This document shows, piece by piece, positions 36,377 to 45,662 of a stretch of 62,710 bases of DNA. Source of the DNA: Paenibacillus physcomitrellae. Lineage in GTDB: Bacteria; Bacillota; Bacilli; Paenibacillales; Paenibacillaceae. The notes under the pieces are model-generated. The model saw only the letters and a program-made list of their open reading frames with translations. It was not told the origin of the DNA and did no database searches. The stretch spans positions 3,020,001-3,082,710 of the forward strand of contig NZ_CP022584.1 in NCBI RefSeq assembly GCF_002240225.1, in the 5' to 3' direction. A program made the translations under genes and the position numbers. The first letter of the stretch is position 1, and each line of letters starts with the position of its first letter.

Positions 36377-38155
36377 TTAAGTAGCCTGTCTCTCGGCATA
36401 CAGCTTGATTAGATCGTCCGCAATGTCCTCCACAGAGGAACGGACTTTATTTTTAACCCGGGTCCATTCGTTGCCGCCCAGCTTATAAACCTTCGGCTCC
36501 TTATCCTCTGAACCGACATATTTCTGGATCAAGTCGATCTGGTCGATCGGTACCGAAAGCTTGTCGCCCCCGGCGTACAGAATGTGCATGTAATCCTTAT
36601 GGATGCCATTAATCTCCAGCGTACCGATGCCCATATACTTACCGATGCCATGATTCTGGTGAACCACGTAATCGCCGACCTTAAGCTCGGTGTAGCTCTT
36701 GATCCGCTCGGCATTGTCCATACTGCGGCCGCCCTTGCGGACCTTCCGCTGCTTCTGGGAGAACATCTCGCCTTCCGTAATGACAACCAGGTGGGCCGCC
36801 GGCAGCTCAAAGCCCGTCTGCAGATTGCCTTGCAGTATGGCCGGCTCGGGAATGCTGTAATCCTCCAGCACCCGAATCATCCGGTCCTTCCGCTCGGCCG
36901 TGCTGGCCAGCATAATAATTTCGGCTCCGCTCTTCTTCCAGCGTTCCATTTCGGATTTAAGCACGTTCATCTGGCCATGGAAATCCTGCATCCCGCGGGT
37001 TACGAAGTTCAGAATATTCTGCGGCTGCGTATGCGGCACCTGGCGCAGAAAGATCGACAGGAAGAGCGTCTGGAAAGGACGGTGATACAGCACCTTGTCA
37101 CTGTGGACGGACAGCGGAAGCTCCGGAAGGCTTTTTCCATTCTGGAACAAATGCAGGTTCCACTCCGCTTCATCGCGCTCCAGCTGCTTGGCGGTCTCCA
37201 GAAGTCTGGCCGGCTCATCCAGGATGAGCAGCGTATCTTCGGACATATAATCAAATAACGTCTTCTGTTCGGGATAGATCAAGGAAATATATTTATAAAT
37301 ATCTGCAAAATAAACGTGCTCGCGCAGCATCTCCATCTCGCGGGAGATTTCCCCCTGCAGGAGACTTTTGGCCTGCCGGTCCGTCATTTTCTCCAGCTGT
37401 GCGGACAGCTTCCGGTCCACCTGCTCCGCAGCCCGTTCCAACCGCTCTGCATCAGCAATCAGTTCTTTGCACGGGGTAATAAAGATGTCCTTCACCTGCT
37501 CCACTGACCGCTGGTCGGCAGGGTCAAACACCCGGATGGAATCAACATCTTCATCAAACAGCTCAATCCGATAAGCCAGACCCGTAGGGGACATAAGCGG
37601 ATAGAAATCGATGATGCCGCCCCGTACGCTCATCTCACCGCGGGATTCCACCCTCTCTACACGTTCATAACCAAGCTCAATCATCTTGGTCAGGAAGGCT
37701 TCAAGCCGCAGGGTACCGCCTAACTGGACCTGGATTCCGGCTCCCGCCATCGCTTCCGGTGCAGGGAGCAGTTTACGTACCCCCGAATAAGGCACGACAA
37801 TAATGCCGCGGAACCCTTGGGAGGCCTTCAGCAGCACGTCTATACGCTGGGACAGCGTTTCTGGCCCTGAGATGGCCGATTCCGCAGCAACCAGCTCGTT
37901 AGCTGGATAAAGCAGCACCTGATTGGATGATAGCGCTTCCTGTAAATCATCTGCGATCTTCTGGGCTGAGAACATATTATGGGTCACAACGAGCAGTGGC
38001 CGCTGCGTCTGTTCATGAAGGGCAGCCAGCATAATCTGTCTGGAGGAACCGGATAATCCCGAGACGAGCTGCTCCTTCATTCCGGCTTCAATGCCGGCCG
38101 TCAGCGATCCAAAGTCGGTATCTTTAGAAAAAGCCTTAATGAGTGCTTGTAACAA
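36377..38155 (-). CDS. mfd: Mfd N-terminal fragment: UvrB-like and polymerase-interaction domains
   Basis: The 592 residues upstream of the TAA hold the UvrB-homology module (ELVAAESAISGPETLSQR, GGIIDFYPL, RIELFDEDVDSIRVFDP) and the RNA polymerase-interaction domain (LKVGDYVVHQNHGIGKYMGI, DKLSVPIDQIDLIQKYVG). The protein ends just before the motor. It should be translated but cannot translocate on DNA. Confidence 0.6.
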   Translation of the reverse strand: MLQALIKAFSKDTDFGSLTAGIEAGMKEQLVSGLSGSSRQIMLAALHEQTQRPLLVVTHNMFSAQKIADDLQEALSSNQVLLYPANELVAAESAISGPETLSQRIDVLLKASQGFRGIIVVPYSGVRKLLPAPEAMAGAGIQVQLGGTLRLEAFLTKMIELGYERVERVESRGEMSVRGGIIDFYPLMSPTGLAYRIELFDEDVDSIRVFDPADQRSVEQVKDIFITPCKELIADAERLERAAEQVDRKLSAQLEKMTDRQAKSLLQGEISREMEMLREHVYFADIYKYISLIYPEQKTLFDYMSEDTLLILDEPARLLETAKQLERDEAEWNLHLFQNGKSLPELPLSVHSDKVLYHRPFQTLFLSIFLRQVPHTQPQNILNFVTRGMQDFHGQMNVLKSEMERWKKSGAEIIMLASTAERKDRMIRVLEDYSIPEPAILQGNLQTGFELPAAHLVVITEGEMFSQKQRKVRKGGRSMDNAERIKSYTELKVGDYVVHQNHGIGKYMGIGTLEINGIHKDYMHILYAGGDKLSVPIDQIDLIQKYVGSEDKEPKVYKLGGNEWTRVKNKVRSSVEDIADDLIKLYAERQAT

Positions 38156-38315
38156 AAGCCGCACCTCTCTTATTAGCCGTGATAGGCATACTCATACTCT
38201 CGTGTTAGCAGCCTTCTTAGTTTTCTATTTATAACTAACCAAAATAAGCCTCAGCAAAAGGGCCAAGGCTCTATAAACAACCGTTCCTGAATTCATGCAT
38301 TTGTTCCAAATTCTA

Positions 38316-38352
38316 AAGGTTAAACGGAAGCTCTCCTATCTATCAGCTTCCG
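38316..38352 (-). terminator. Probable terminator of fin
   Basis: The minus strand reads CGGAAGCT, a 12-nt loop, AGCTTCCG, then TTTAACCTTT. The stem is perfect; the T tract is modest. Confidence 0.55.
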
Positions 38353-38385
38353 CTAAGCCATACCGTTTGGACCAGGCAGACTTAT

Positions 38386-38616
38386 CTACTGCAGCGGGCT
38401 GGCCACCAGTAGCAATTCGGGGTTCATCGTCATCGCTTCCGTACAGTAATCGCACGTAACGCGCACCGTAACATCCCCATTGGAATCATACGCTATTATA
38501 TCTCTACGTTCTTCGGGGGTCAAGGCGGTAAAGCCCAGCTGACCTTCCGATACGAAAGGGGAATCAATCCGCCCTATCGAGGTTTTACAGTGTCTACAAA
38601 CGTAATGTACTGCCAT
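38386..38616 (-). CDS. fin: Anti-sigma-F factor Fin
   Basis: Forespore protein (YabK) that shuts down sigma-F to allow the switch to sigma-G. The 76 residues contain two zinc-ribbon-like cysteine pairs, VCRHCKT near residue 6 and VTCDYCTE near residue 54, as in the Fin family. An AGGAGG site precedes the ATG. It lies between pth and mfd as in B. subtilis. Confidence 0.93.
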   Translation of the reverse strand: MAVHYVCRHCKTSIGRIDSPFVSEGQLGFTALTPEERRDIIAYDSNGDVTVRVTCDYCTEAMTMNPELLLVASPLQ

Positions 38617-38692
38617 TTATATGCCTCCTGAAGGTTCATTTATACCTTCATTATGCCCGGAGACACTACTTACTAGCCGTCTGCGTATAGGT

Positions 38693-39253
38693 TTAACGGT
38701 TAAATTTGGCCATCGTTTGCTCGAAAGTCGACTGAAGACTGAACTCTAGCGCATCGCACGTCTGCTCAATCGAAGACTTTAACGCTTCCGATTCCTGTTT
38801 AGGGAAGGTACCGAGTACGTAGTCAATAATGGCATATCCCGGTTCAGGTCTCGAAATGCCCATCCGAACGCGGTTAAAGGTTTGAGTACCGGTATGCTGA
38901 ATGATCGATTTGATCCCGTTATGGCCGCCGGAGCTGCCCTGATAACGTAGCCTGATCTTGCCTACTTCCGTGTCCAGGTCATCATAAACGACGATTAAAT
39001 CCTCGAGTGAAACCTTATAATAATCCATGAAGGCTCGAACAGCTTCTCCCGATAAATTCATAAAAGTCATCGGTTTAATCAGGTACACTTTGGTACCGGC
39101 AATCTTGCCTTCGCCGATCAACGCTTTGCATTTGCTCTGCTTGATCGCGATTTGATGACGGTCCGCCAAGGCATCCAAAGCCATCCAGCCGATATTATGA
39201 CGTGTCTTCTCATATTTGGAACCCGGATTGCCGAGTCCTACGATCCATTTCAT
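38693..39253 (-). CDS. pth: Peptidyl-tRNA hydrolase
   Basis: Recycles peptidyl-tRNA dropped from ribosomes (SpoVC in B. subtilis). The 186 residues have MKWIVGLGNPGSKYEKTRHNIGW with the catalytic His20 and substrate asparagine, then KPMTFMNLSG, VYDDLD and GSSGGHNGIKSI. AAAGGAT precedes the ATG. Confidence 0.97.
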   Translation of the reverse strand: MKWIVGLGNPGSKYEKTRHNIGWMALDALADRHQIAIKQSKCKALIGEGKIAGTKVYLIKPMTFMNLSGEAVRAFMDYYKVSLEDLIVVYDDLDTEVGKIRLRYQGSSGGHNGIKSIIQHTGTQTFNRVRMGISRPEPGYAIIDYVLGTFPKQESEALKSSIEQTCDALEFSLQSTFEQTMAKFNR

Positions 39254-39324
39254 CGCTTTACAATCCTTTCTTAAACAGATAACGTATCCTCCCAGGGAAA
39301 ACCTGTTAATCCCCGCTCATTGTT

Positions 39325-39333
39325 TGGTACAAT
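39325..39333 (+). promoter_or_regulatory. Possible extended -10 promoter for the small + strand gene
   Basis: The + strand reads TGGTACAAT, a TGn extended -10 element, about 55 bases before the small gene at 39388. No good -35 is present. Confidence 0.4.
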
Positions 39334-39387
39334 AAGTAAAACAAACCGGAGATGGGCATTTGATTCAGAAGAAGGTGAAGACGTATC

Positions 39388-39588
39388 CTGTCAGCATTTG
39401 GTTCAGAACTTATTGTAGATTCCCATTTCGATGAACATCTTAAACATGCTATTCCTGTCCAGATTTACTACAAAGGCGTGCACGAACAAATCGGCCGGAT
39501 TACGGCTTATGACCGTTTCTTTGCCGAAGTGGAAGGCACCCTTTATAACCGGAAAATGTTCACTTTTATTTCAAGACCGGGTTATTGA
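39388..39588 (+). CDS. Small conserved-looking protein of unknown function, probable CTG start
   Basis: A 66-residue frame (SAFGSELIVDSHFDEHLKHA, then VQIYYKGVHEQIGRITAYDR and a basic aromatic end). It is bounded upstream by an in-frame TGA at 39376-39378. No ATG, GTG or TTG occurs in the first 30 codons. AGAAGGTGA at 39370-39378 is an excellent ribosome binding site, and CTG at 39388 lies 10 nt after it. A start codon lost by ATG-to-CTG mutation is the alternative. It lies on the + strand between convergent or divergent housekeeping genes, exactly where B. subtilis has ctc, and ends before a bidirectional terminator. I recognise no family. Confidence 0.6.
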   Translation: MSAFGSELIVDSHFDEHLKHAIPVQIYYKGVHEQIGRITAYDRFFAEVEGTLYNRKMFTFISRPGY

Positions 39589-39629
39589 ATGGCCAGGCAT
39601 GCAGCAAGAATGTCTTCTCACGTCAATAT

Positions 39630-39667
39630 AGGGGCTAATCCTCCCGCTGGGGAAGATTAGCCCCTGT
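39630..39667. terminator. Bidirectional terminator between prs and the small + strand gene
   Basis: GGGGCTAATC pairs perfectly with GATTAGCCCC around a 14-nt loop. It lies between the converging ends of prs (-) and the 66-residue gene (+). The T tracts are short on both sides. Confidence 0.65.
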
Positions 39668-39677
39668 TTGCTGCCTT

Positions 39678-40631
39678 CTATTCGATTTCAAACAGCTTGC
39701 TGATCGACAGTTCTTCGTGAACCCGGATAATGGCTTCGCCCATCAGCGGAGCTACAGAAAGAACCTTCAGCTTGCTGGTCGGATTCGGATGCGTGATCGG
39801 AATCGTGTCGGTCACCACCACTTCTTTAAGCGGCGAGTTCTCCAGACGTTCCATAGCCGGTCCGGACAGCACCGGATGGGTACAGCAGGCGTAAACCTCT
39901 TTCACGCCGCCTTCTTTAAGCGCATTAGCACCCAGCACGATTGTGCCGGCTGTGTCGATAATATCGTCCACCAGAATCGCGGTTTTGCCTTCAATGTGGC
40001 CGATGATGTTCATGACCTCACTCACGTTAGGCTCCGGACGGCGTTTATCGATAATGGCAAGCGGAGCATTCAGGAAGTCTGCCAGCTTGCGCGCTCTGAC
40101 CACGCCGCCGTGGTCCGGTGAAACAACAACCGGATTTTCGATATTTTTGGAACGGAAATACTGGGCCAGAATTGGAACACCCAGCATATGGTCAACCGGA
40201 ATATCGAAGAAGCCCTGGATCTGCATCGCATGGAGATCCATCGTAATCACGCGATGTGCGCCAGCTTTCTCGATCAGGTTCGCCACGAGCTTTGCTGTAA
40301 TCGGGTCACGGGAACGGGCTTTACGGTCTTGACGGGCATAACCGTAATAAGGGATCACGACATTGATACTTTTGGCTGAAGCACGCTTAAGAGCATCAAC
40401 CATAACCAGCAGCTCCATCAGATTGTCGTTAACCGGGGCACAGGTGGATTGGACAACATAAACGTGTGAGCCCCGTACGCTTTCGGAGAGCTTAACCTGA
40501 ATCTCGCCGTCGCTGAAGCTGGTTATGTTGGAATCGCCCATGGGAATTCCGATATAATCCGCGATTTGCTGCGCCAGCTTGGGATTAGAGTTACAGGTGA
40601 ATATTTTCAACTTCGAATCAAAATAAGTCAT
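39678..40631 (-). CDS. prs: Ribose-phosphate pyrophosphokinase
   Basis: Makes PRPP for nucleotide, His, Trp and NAD synthesis. The 317 residues match the family. Visible motifs are [30 protein letters not shown] (ATP flexible loop), [17 protein letters not shown] and the PRPP-binding [19 protein letters not shown] lies 10 nt before the ATG. It is downstream of glmU in the conserved glmU-prs pair. Confidence 0.98.
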   Translation of the reverse strand: MTYFDSKLKIFTCNSNPKLAQQIADYIGIPMGDSNITSFSDGEIQVKLSESVRGSHVYVVQSTCAPVNDNLMELLVMVDALKRASAKSINVVIPYYGYARQDRKARSRDPITAKLVANLIEKAGAHRVITMDLHAMQIQGFFDIPVDHMLGVPILAQYFRSKNIENPVVVSPDHGGVVRARKLADFLNAPLAIIDKRRPEPNVSEVMNIIGHIEGKTAILVDDIIDTAGTIVLGANALKEGGVKEVYACCTHPVLSGPAMERLENSPLKEVVVTDTIPITHPNPTSKLKVLSVAPLMGEAIIRVHEELSISKLFEIE

Positions 40632-40754
40632 AGAATAAAAACCCTCCGTGCTGTATAGATTGCATGTCTACAATCTTGTAAGGTCATTAGAAAAATCAGT
40701 ACTGCAAAAGCTGCTCCGACGCAGGCGACGTCCACCTAAAAATGGCTTCTTATC

Positions 40755-42155
40755 TTACTTCTTATCTTGTGTTTCTTTCTTGGCTTTGGCGCGAGCCCGA
40801 ATTTTATCAGCATAACCGGGTTTGTTCTCCTGGCGCTGACGGGCAATAGCCAAGTCATTATCCGGCACAGATTGGGTGATGGTCGATCCGGCTACTACAT
40901 AAGCTCCCTTGCCGATCTTGACCGGCGCAATCAAGTTAACGTTGCTGCCGATAAAGGCTTCATCGCCAATTTCAGTAATGGATTTATTATATCCATCGTA
41001 GTTCACGGTTATCGCACCGCAGCCGATATTGACATTCTCGCCTACGGTTGCATCGCCCACATAGCTCAGATGCGAAACCTTCGAACCATTGCCAAGCTTG
41101 GCATTCTTGATCTCCACAAAGTCGCCGACTTTAACCTCTTGGCCAAGCACACTGCCGGGACGAAGGTAGGCAAACGGTCCAACGGAAGTGGATGCCCCCA
41201 CCTCGGCCTCGATCAGAACGGACTGTTTGATTGAAGCACCGTTATGAATGACACTGTTCTCAATCTGGGTCTGCGGCCCAATGACACAATCCTCGCCGAT
41301 TTTGGTATTCCCGCTCAGGACGGTCCCCGGATAAATCACCGTATCGGCGCCAATTTCGACATCTGCCCCGATATAAGTGGAGCTTGGATCAATCAAGGTC
41401 ACTCCACCGATCATATGGCGTTTGTTAATGCGAACGCGCATATAACCTTCCGCTTCGGAAAGAGCCACACGATCGTTAACCCCGATTGATTCGGCATAAT
41501 CCGCAGTCATATAAGCGGCTGCTTTCTCACCTTGCGAGACCAGGATTCCGATCACGTCTGTCAAATAATACTCCTGCTGGGCATTGTGATTCGTAACCTT
41601 GTCAAGAGCATCAAAGAGCTTTGCGTTGTCGAAGCAATACGTGCCCGTATTGATTTCCTTAACAAGGTTCTCCTCCTCGGAGCAATCCTTCTGCTCAACG
41701 ATCCGGTTCACATGGCCCGATTCATCGCGGATAACGCGGCCGTAGCCATGAGGTTCATCTATGGAAGCTGTAAGCACGGTTGCTGCCGCGCCCGTTTGTT
41801 CATGATGCACGAAAAGAGCCTCAAGTGTTTCCGGCGTCACAAGCGGCGTATCTCCGCAAACGATAACGGTTGTTCCGTTCTCGCTTCCAAGGAGCTCTTT
41901 CGCCTGCTTCACGGCGTGACCCGTTCCCAGCTGCTGCTCTTGTAATACGTACTCTGCTTTTGTTCCCAGATAGGTCTTGACGGCTTCCGCACCGTGGCCC
42001 ACGATAACAACTTTCCGCTCGCAGCTGACTTTATCCACGGCATCCAGCACATGTCCAACCATAGGTTTACCACAGACAGGATGGAGCACCTTATATAGTT
42101 TCGATTTCATGCGCTTGCCCTGCCCTGCGGCAAGAACAATGGCTAATCTTTTCAA
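40755..42155 (-). CDS. glmU: Bifunctional GlcNAc-1-P uridyltransferase / GlcN-1-P acetyltransferase
   Basis: Makes UDP-GlcNAc for wall precursors. The 466 residues hold the N-terminal pyrophosphorylase domain (LAAGQGKRMKSKLYKVLHPV) and a C-terminal left-handed beta-helix of hexapeptide repeats. The acetyltransferase site lies around GNGSKVSHLSYVGDATVGE. The start is TTG at 42155 behind GGAGG. A Lys/Arg-rich end follows the helix. Confidence 0.97.
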   Translation of the reverse strand: MKRLAIVLAAGQGKRMKSKLYKVLHPVCGKPMVGHVLDAVDKVSCERKVVIVGHGAEAVKTYLGTKAEYVLQEQQLGTGHAVKQAKELLGSENGTTVIVCGDTPLVTPETLEALFVHHEQTGAAATVLTASIDEPHGYGRVIRDESGHVNRIVEQKDCSEEENLVKEINTGTYCFDNAKLFDALDKVTNHNAQQEYYLTDVIGILVSQGEKAAAYMTADYAESIGVNDRVALSEAEGYMRVRINKRHMIGGVTLIDPSSTYIGADVEIGADTVIYPGTVLSGNTKIGEDCVIGPQTQIENSVIHNGASIKQSVLIEAEVGASTSVGPFAYLRPGSVLGQEVKVGDFVEIKNAKLGNGSKVSHLSYVGDATVGENVNIGCGAITVNYDGYNKSITEIGDEAFIGSNVNLIAPVKIGKGAYVVAGSTITQSVPDNDLAIARQRQENKPGYADKIRARAKAKKETQDKK

Positions 42156-42203
42156 GTCCCCGTCCTCCTTCTCTTAAAACTCCATACTGAATATATCTCA
42201 TTC

Positions 42204-42240
42204 TGCATAAAAAGAAAAGAGACCCCCATGCATGGCCTCT
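42204..42240 (-). terminator. Possible terminator of spoVG
   Basis: Minus-strand imperfect hairpin closed by AAGAGA / TCTCTT and followed by TTCTTTTT. Confidence 0.45.
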
Positions 42241-42286
42241 TCTCTTGAACCCCAATTAAGTTAAAAAAATAACGGCAGAAGGTTAG

Positions 42287-42577
<291 letters not shown>

Positions 42578-42609
42578 TCACCACCTTTTTCCAAATGAGA
42601 CTTGGTGTA

Positions 42610-42638
42610 ATATTCCACACTGCAATCCGAATTCCTCT
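42610..42638 (-). promoter_or_regulatory. Sigma-H promoter of spoVG
   Basis: The minus strand reads AGAGGAATT, 11 bases, GTGGAATAT, a full match to the sigma-H pattern (RNAGGAWWW, N11-12, RNNGAATWW). An AT-rich stretch lies upstream, where AbrB would be expected to bind. Confidence 0.85.
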
Positions 42639-42693
42639 TTTTTAAACGAACAAATTACCCTAAATTCAGGAATTTTTTTTGAATACCGAACTT

Positions 42694-42702
42694 TTCGACA
42701 AA
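42694..42702 (-). promoter_or_regulatory. Spo0A box upstream of spoVG
   Basis: The minus strand reads TTTGTCGAA, a perfect 0A box, about 56 bp above the spoVG -35 element. It lies in the loop of a long AATACCGA / TCGGTATT inverted repeat. Confidence 0.5.
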
Positions 42703-42766
42703 TTCCGTCCGATTCCGATAGGATTCTCGGTATTTCTTGCCATTTCTTTGTTCAAGCGCTTTCTTG

Positions 42767-43597
42767 CTATACCCAATCGAAATAATTACCGGGATGAACA
42801 GTAACACTTTTGTTCTTGGCATCCACCGCGCCCAGCGAAGCCAGCGACACATATTCCTCCAGCAGCCGCTGTTCCGTATCTATGGCGCCCGATTCGACCA
42901 GAACGCCTACACCGGCTACCGTGGCGTTGAATTCAGCCAGCAGATCGACCATCCCCTGTACCGTGCCGCCCGCTTTCATGAAATCGTCCACGATCAGAAC
43001 CCGCGATTTCTCTTTCAGCGCTCTTCTCGACAAGGTCATCGTATGCAGGCTCTTATGAGAGCCGGAAACGTAGTTGATGCTGACCGCCGATCCTTCCGTC
43101 ACCTGATGGTCCCGTCTGACCAATACAACCGGCAGATTCAATTGAGCCCCAATAGCATAAGCGAGCGGGATCCCTTTCGTTTCCACGGTCATGACCACGT
43201 CGATCTCCCGGCCCCCGAAGACGGTGGCAAACAGCTTGCCCGCTTCATTCATCAAACCCGGCAGACCCAGCAGGTCAGACATATATAAATATTCCCCCGG
43301 AAGTATGCGGTCCGGTTCGGATAACATTTTGCACAATTGGCCGATAAAAGCTTCCGCCTGCTCCCGTCCGATCCTAGGAATAAACTTGACGCCTCCCGCG
43401 GCTCCCGCCAGCGTCAGCAGTTCCCCCATACCGTCCTCTTCAAACACTTCCTTGATGATCGCCAGGTCTTCGCTGATCGAAGACTTAGCGGCTCCGTAAC
43501 GGTCGGCAAAAGTGGTAAGCGGAATCAGCTGATGAGGCCGGGTGAGCAGATATTCTGTCATCTCGACCAAACGCGCGCTTCTTTTTAACTTCTTCAC
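42767..43597 (-). CDS. purR: Purine operon repressor PurR
   Basis: Gram-positive PurR, which senses PRPP and represses purine genes. The 276 residues have an N-terminal winged helix (RSARLVEMTEYLLTRPHQLI) and a phosphoribosyltransferase-like domain with the PRPP motif VLIVDDFMKAGGTV. The GTG at 43597 follows GAGGGG by 6 nt. In B. subtilis yabJ lies between purR and spoVG; it is absent here. Confidence 0.96.
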   Translation of the reverse strand: MKKLKRSARLVEMTEYLLTRPHQLIPLTTFADRYGAAKSSISEDLAIIKEVFEEDGMGELLTLAGAAGGVKFIPRIGREQAEAFIGQLCKMLSEPDRILPGEYLYMSDLLGLPGLMNEAGKLFATVFGGREIDVVMTVETKGIPLAYAIGAQLNLPVVLVRRDHQVTEGSAVSINYVSGSHKSLHTMTLSRRALKEKSRVLIVDDFMKAGGTVQGMVDLLAEFNATVAGVGVLVESGAIDTEQRLLEEYVSLASLGAVDAKNKSVTVHPGNYFDWV

Positions 43598-43694
43598 GAA
43601 AGACCCCTCGCTAAAATCCGAATATTTTAAAGAAAGAATACCATTTTTGTACGGGTTTATCAAATCAATTTCCGGATTTTAGGTGAAGAGGGCT

Positions 43695-44549
43695 TCACGT
43701 AAGAAGCCTTACCGCGTAAACTTCTTTGCAAAAACCCCGTAATCCGTTATAAATTCGGGCTACTTTAGCCTCTTTAGAAACAAGTCCAAACACCGTTGGT
43801 CCGCTTCCAGACATCAGTACCCCATCAGCACCCAGACGCTTCATCGTATCCTTGAGCTGCTGCACCTCCGGATGGAGCTGAAACGTGACGTCTTCGAGCA
43901 CATTACCCAGCTCATGACAAACCTCAGTGAAAGACTGGTGGTCAATCGCTTGAATCATCGCTTTAGCGGAAGGATGCTTCTTAACCTGGTCCACTCTGAA
44001 CTTGCCGTATACTTCTGCCGTCGAAACGTTGATCGGCAGTTTGGCCAATATAACCCAGCACTGCGGCGGGTTATTAAGCGGGGTAAGCACCTCGCCTCGG
44101 CCCGTGGCCAAAGCCGTACCTCCTGTAACGCAGAAAGGCACGTCGGAACCAAGCTCCGCGCCCAGGATTTGCAGCTCCTCGTCGCTGATGCCCAGGTTCC
44201 ACAGACGGTTCAAGCCGCGAAGCGTAGCCGCGGCATCACTGCTGCCACCGGCCAGCCCGGCGGCGACCGGTATATGTTTATCCAAATGGATATAAACGCC
44301 GCTGCGGACGTTGTATCGTTCTTTAATCAGGCGCGCAGCCTGGAAAGCCAAATTTTTCTCATCGAGCGGAATATATCCGGCCTGGCTTGAAATAATAATG
44401 GTATCGCGCGGCAATGCGCTCATCTCCAGCCTGTCGGCCAGATCCACCATCGTCATCACCATTTCAACTTCATGGTAACCATCCGGTCTTTTATGTAATA
44501 CATCCAGCATCAAATTAATTTTAGCCGGTGCCTTCTCATAAATCTTCAA
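43695..44549 (-). CDS. ispE: 4-diphosphocytidyl-2-C-methyl-D-erythritol kinase
   Basis: GHMP kinase of the MEP isoprenoid pathway. The 284 residues show [13 protein letters not shown], the ATP loop [15 protein letters not shown], and the C-terminal [13 protein letters not shown]. The TTG at 44549 is chosen because AAGGTGGGTG lies just before it and the protein then aligns with the B. subtilis start. An in-frame GTG 15 nt upstream lies inside that site. Confidence 0.95.
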   Translation of the reverse strand: MKIYEKAPAKINLMLDVLHKRPDGYHEVEMVMTMVDLADRLEMSALPRDTIIISSQAGYIPLDEKNLAFQAARLIKERYNVRSGVYIHLDKHIPVAAGLAGGSSDAAATLRGLNRLWNLGISDEELQILGAELGSDVPFCVTGGTALATGRGEVLTPLNNPPQCWVILAKLPINVSTAEVYGKFRVDQVKKHPSAKAMIQAIDHQSFTEVCHELGNVLEDVTFQLHPEVQQLKDTMKRLGADGVLMSGSGPTVFGLVSKEAKVARIYNGLRGFCKEVYAVRLLT

Positions 44550-44706
44550 GGCGTGTTCACCCACCTTCAGTCAGTCCAACTAAACAACTTAACATATTAT
44601 AGGGAAAATGGCTTGGAAAGTCCATTTCTTTTGCAAACGCGGCTGAGCACGTCTTGTCCCCATTTTAACAGAAAGTGGGCGCCGCCCAAAATGACCCGTT
44701 ATATCA

Positions 44707-44735
44707 ACAAAAGCCTCCGGACTGGCCGGAGACCC
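44707..44735 (-). terminator. Intrinsic terminator of sspF
   Basis: Minus-strand hairpin GTCTCCGG / CCGGAGGC with a 5-nt loop, followed by TTTTGTT. Confidence 0.8.
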
Positions 44736-44776
44736 TTTATCTCTTCAAACACCCTCGGCTTGCAGCGGCAAGGCCT

Positions 44777-44956
44777 TTACTTGCGCTCTGAAGCAGCCTT
44801 CTCGGCAAGCTCGATCGCCCGTTTCACCATATTGCCGGCATCCTTGGCTTTAATACCGCCCCAGCCCTCTTCCTGAACCGTGTCATAAAAACCAAGCTCC
44901 TTGGCAAGCTCTACCTTCAGGTTCTCGGACATGACGCTGCGTCTTCTTCGTGACAT
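44777..44956 (-). CDS. sspF: Alpha/beta-type small acid-soluble spore protein
   Basis: DNA-coating spore protein. The 59 residues include [31 protein letters not shown] and the GPR-protease-type region characteristic of SspF. GGAGGAGA precedes the ATG at 44956. It lies between veg and ispE as in B. subtilis. No sigma-G promoter could be placed firmly. Confidence 0.95.
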   Translation of the reverse strand: MSRRRRSVMSENLKVELAKELGFYDTVQEEGWGGIKAKDAGNMVKRAIELAEKAASERK

Positions 44957-45082
44957 GTACGTTCTCCTCCTGACCATAGTGGAATATAGGACGTGTTCAG
45001 TATTTGCATTCCCCCGCCTGTCCTATACCCGGTAATGGCTGGCCTGACCTTCAGGCCGTTCGCAAGCCAAGAGGCAGACAAG

Positions 45083-45108
45083 AAAAAAACGGCCCTCAAG
45101 GGGCCGTC
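45083..45108 (-). terminator. Intrinsic terminator of veg
   Basis: Minus-strand GC hairpin ACGGCCCC / AGGGCCGT with a 3-nt loop, followed by T7. Confidence 0.9.
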
Positions 45109-45128
45109 GCAAGTTATCTCATGCTGTC

Positions 45129-45395
45129 TCAGGAAAAAATCTGTGGTTCGTTTCCATCCTGGAACAGGGTCACTTCCACTGTTTCCGTCAGGACGTCCGC
45201 GTAACTGTAAGATACTCGTTTAAAAGTCTCTTGCTCCTCATCCAGCTTAACGATGAATACAGAGGGGTAGGTCTCTTCCAATATGCCTGTGCGCTCCACC
45301 GTCTTGCGACGGCCACCGTTCGCACGGAGCGTGATCTTCTGGCCTACATAAGCATCAAGACTGTGTTTGATATCGGACAAAGCGTTCTTAGCCAT
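45129..45395 (-). CDS. veg: Veg protein (biofilm-associated regulator)
   Basis: Highly expressed small protein, linked to biofilm gene control in B. subtilis. The 88 residues match Veg ([54 protein letters not shown]). The ATG at 45395 lies 9 nt after GAGGTG. It has a near-perfect promoter. Confidence 0.96.
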   Translation of the reverse strand: MAKNALSDIKHSLDAYVGQKITLRANGGRRKTVERTGILEETYPSVFIVKLDEEQETFKRVSYSYADVLTETVEVTLFQDGNEPQIFS

Positions 45396-45421
45396 ACCAG
45401 TAACCACCTCTTTCCTAAACC

Positions 45422-45450
45422 ATTATAACACTGTCATTCACTAAAGTCAA
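45422..45450 (-). promoter_or_regulatory. Strong sigma-A promoter of veg
   Basis: The minus strand reads TTGACT, 17 bases, TATAAT, with an AT-rich region above the -35. The B. subtilis veg promoter is known as one of its strongest. Confidence 0.88.
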
Positions 45451-45566
45451 ATTTTATATTATATCAAGCCTAAAAGTTAGGTGTCAACGATTATTTTCAT
45501 GAAAAATGAATGTAATGCCAAGAAAATTATCGCATTTTTTGGAACGGCCTTTATCGGGTGGAAAAC

Positions 45567-45593
45567 AAAAAAAGAACCGGCTCTCAAGCCGGC
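45567..45593 (-). terminator. Intrinsic terminator of yabG
   Basis: The minus strand reads CCGGCT, TGAG, AGCCGG, then TTCTTTTTTT. Confidence 0.88.
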
Positions 45594-45605
45594 TCAGTCC
45601 TATCC

Positions 45606-45636
45606 TTCTATTCACTTCTATTCACTTCTATTCTCT
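45606..45636 (+). repeat. Three tandem copies of a 10-mer (TTCTATTCAC)
   Basis: Two perfect and one nearly perfect copy lie head to tail between the yabG stop codon and its terminator. No function is evident. Confidence 0.6.
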
Positions 45637-45662
45637 TTAGACCCCTGTCCTGAAGAGTATCT

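Larger units (their letters stand above)
34625..38155 (-). pseudogene. mfd: Transcription-repair coupling factor Mfd interrupted by an in-frame TAA
   Basis: Mfd removes stalled RNA polymerase and recruits UvrA. The frame would encode about 1,176 residues, the normal family length. It is cut by TAA (complement of 36377-36379) in [27 protein letters not shown]. Reading resumes in the same frame, so this is a single nonsense codon and not a frameshift. B. subtilis has lysine at this place as I recall (REASKGYAF), so one A-to-T change explains it. I use the TTG at 38155, six bases after GAGGTG. A sequencing error is the main alternative. Confidence 0.85.

Noticed and set aside
38165..38260. A longer mfd start at GTG 38164
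   Set aside because: That GTG lies inside the GAGGTG ribosome binding site; the TTG at 38155 has correct spacing.
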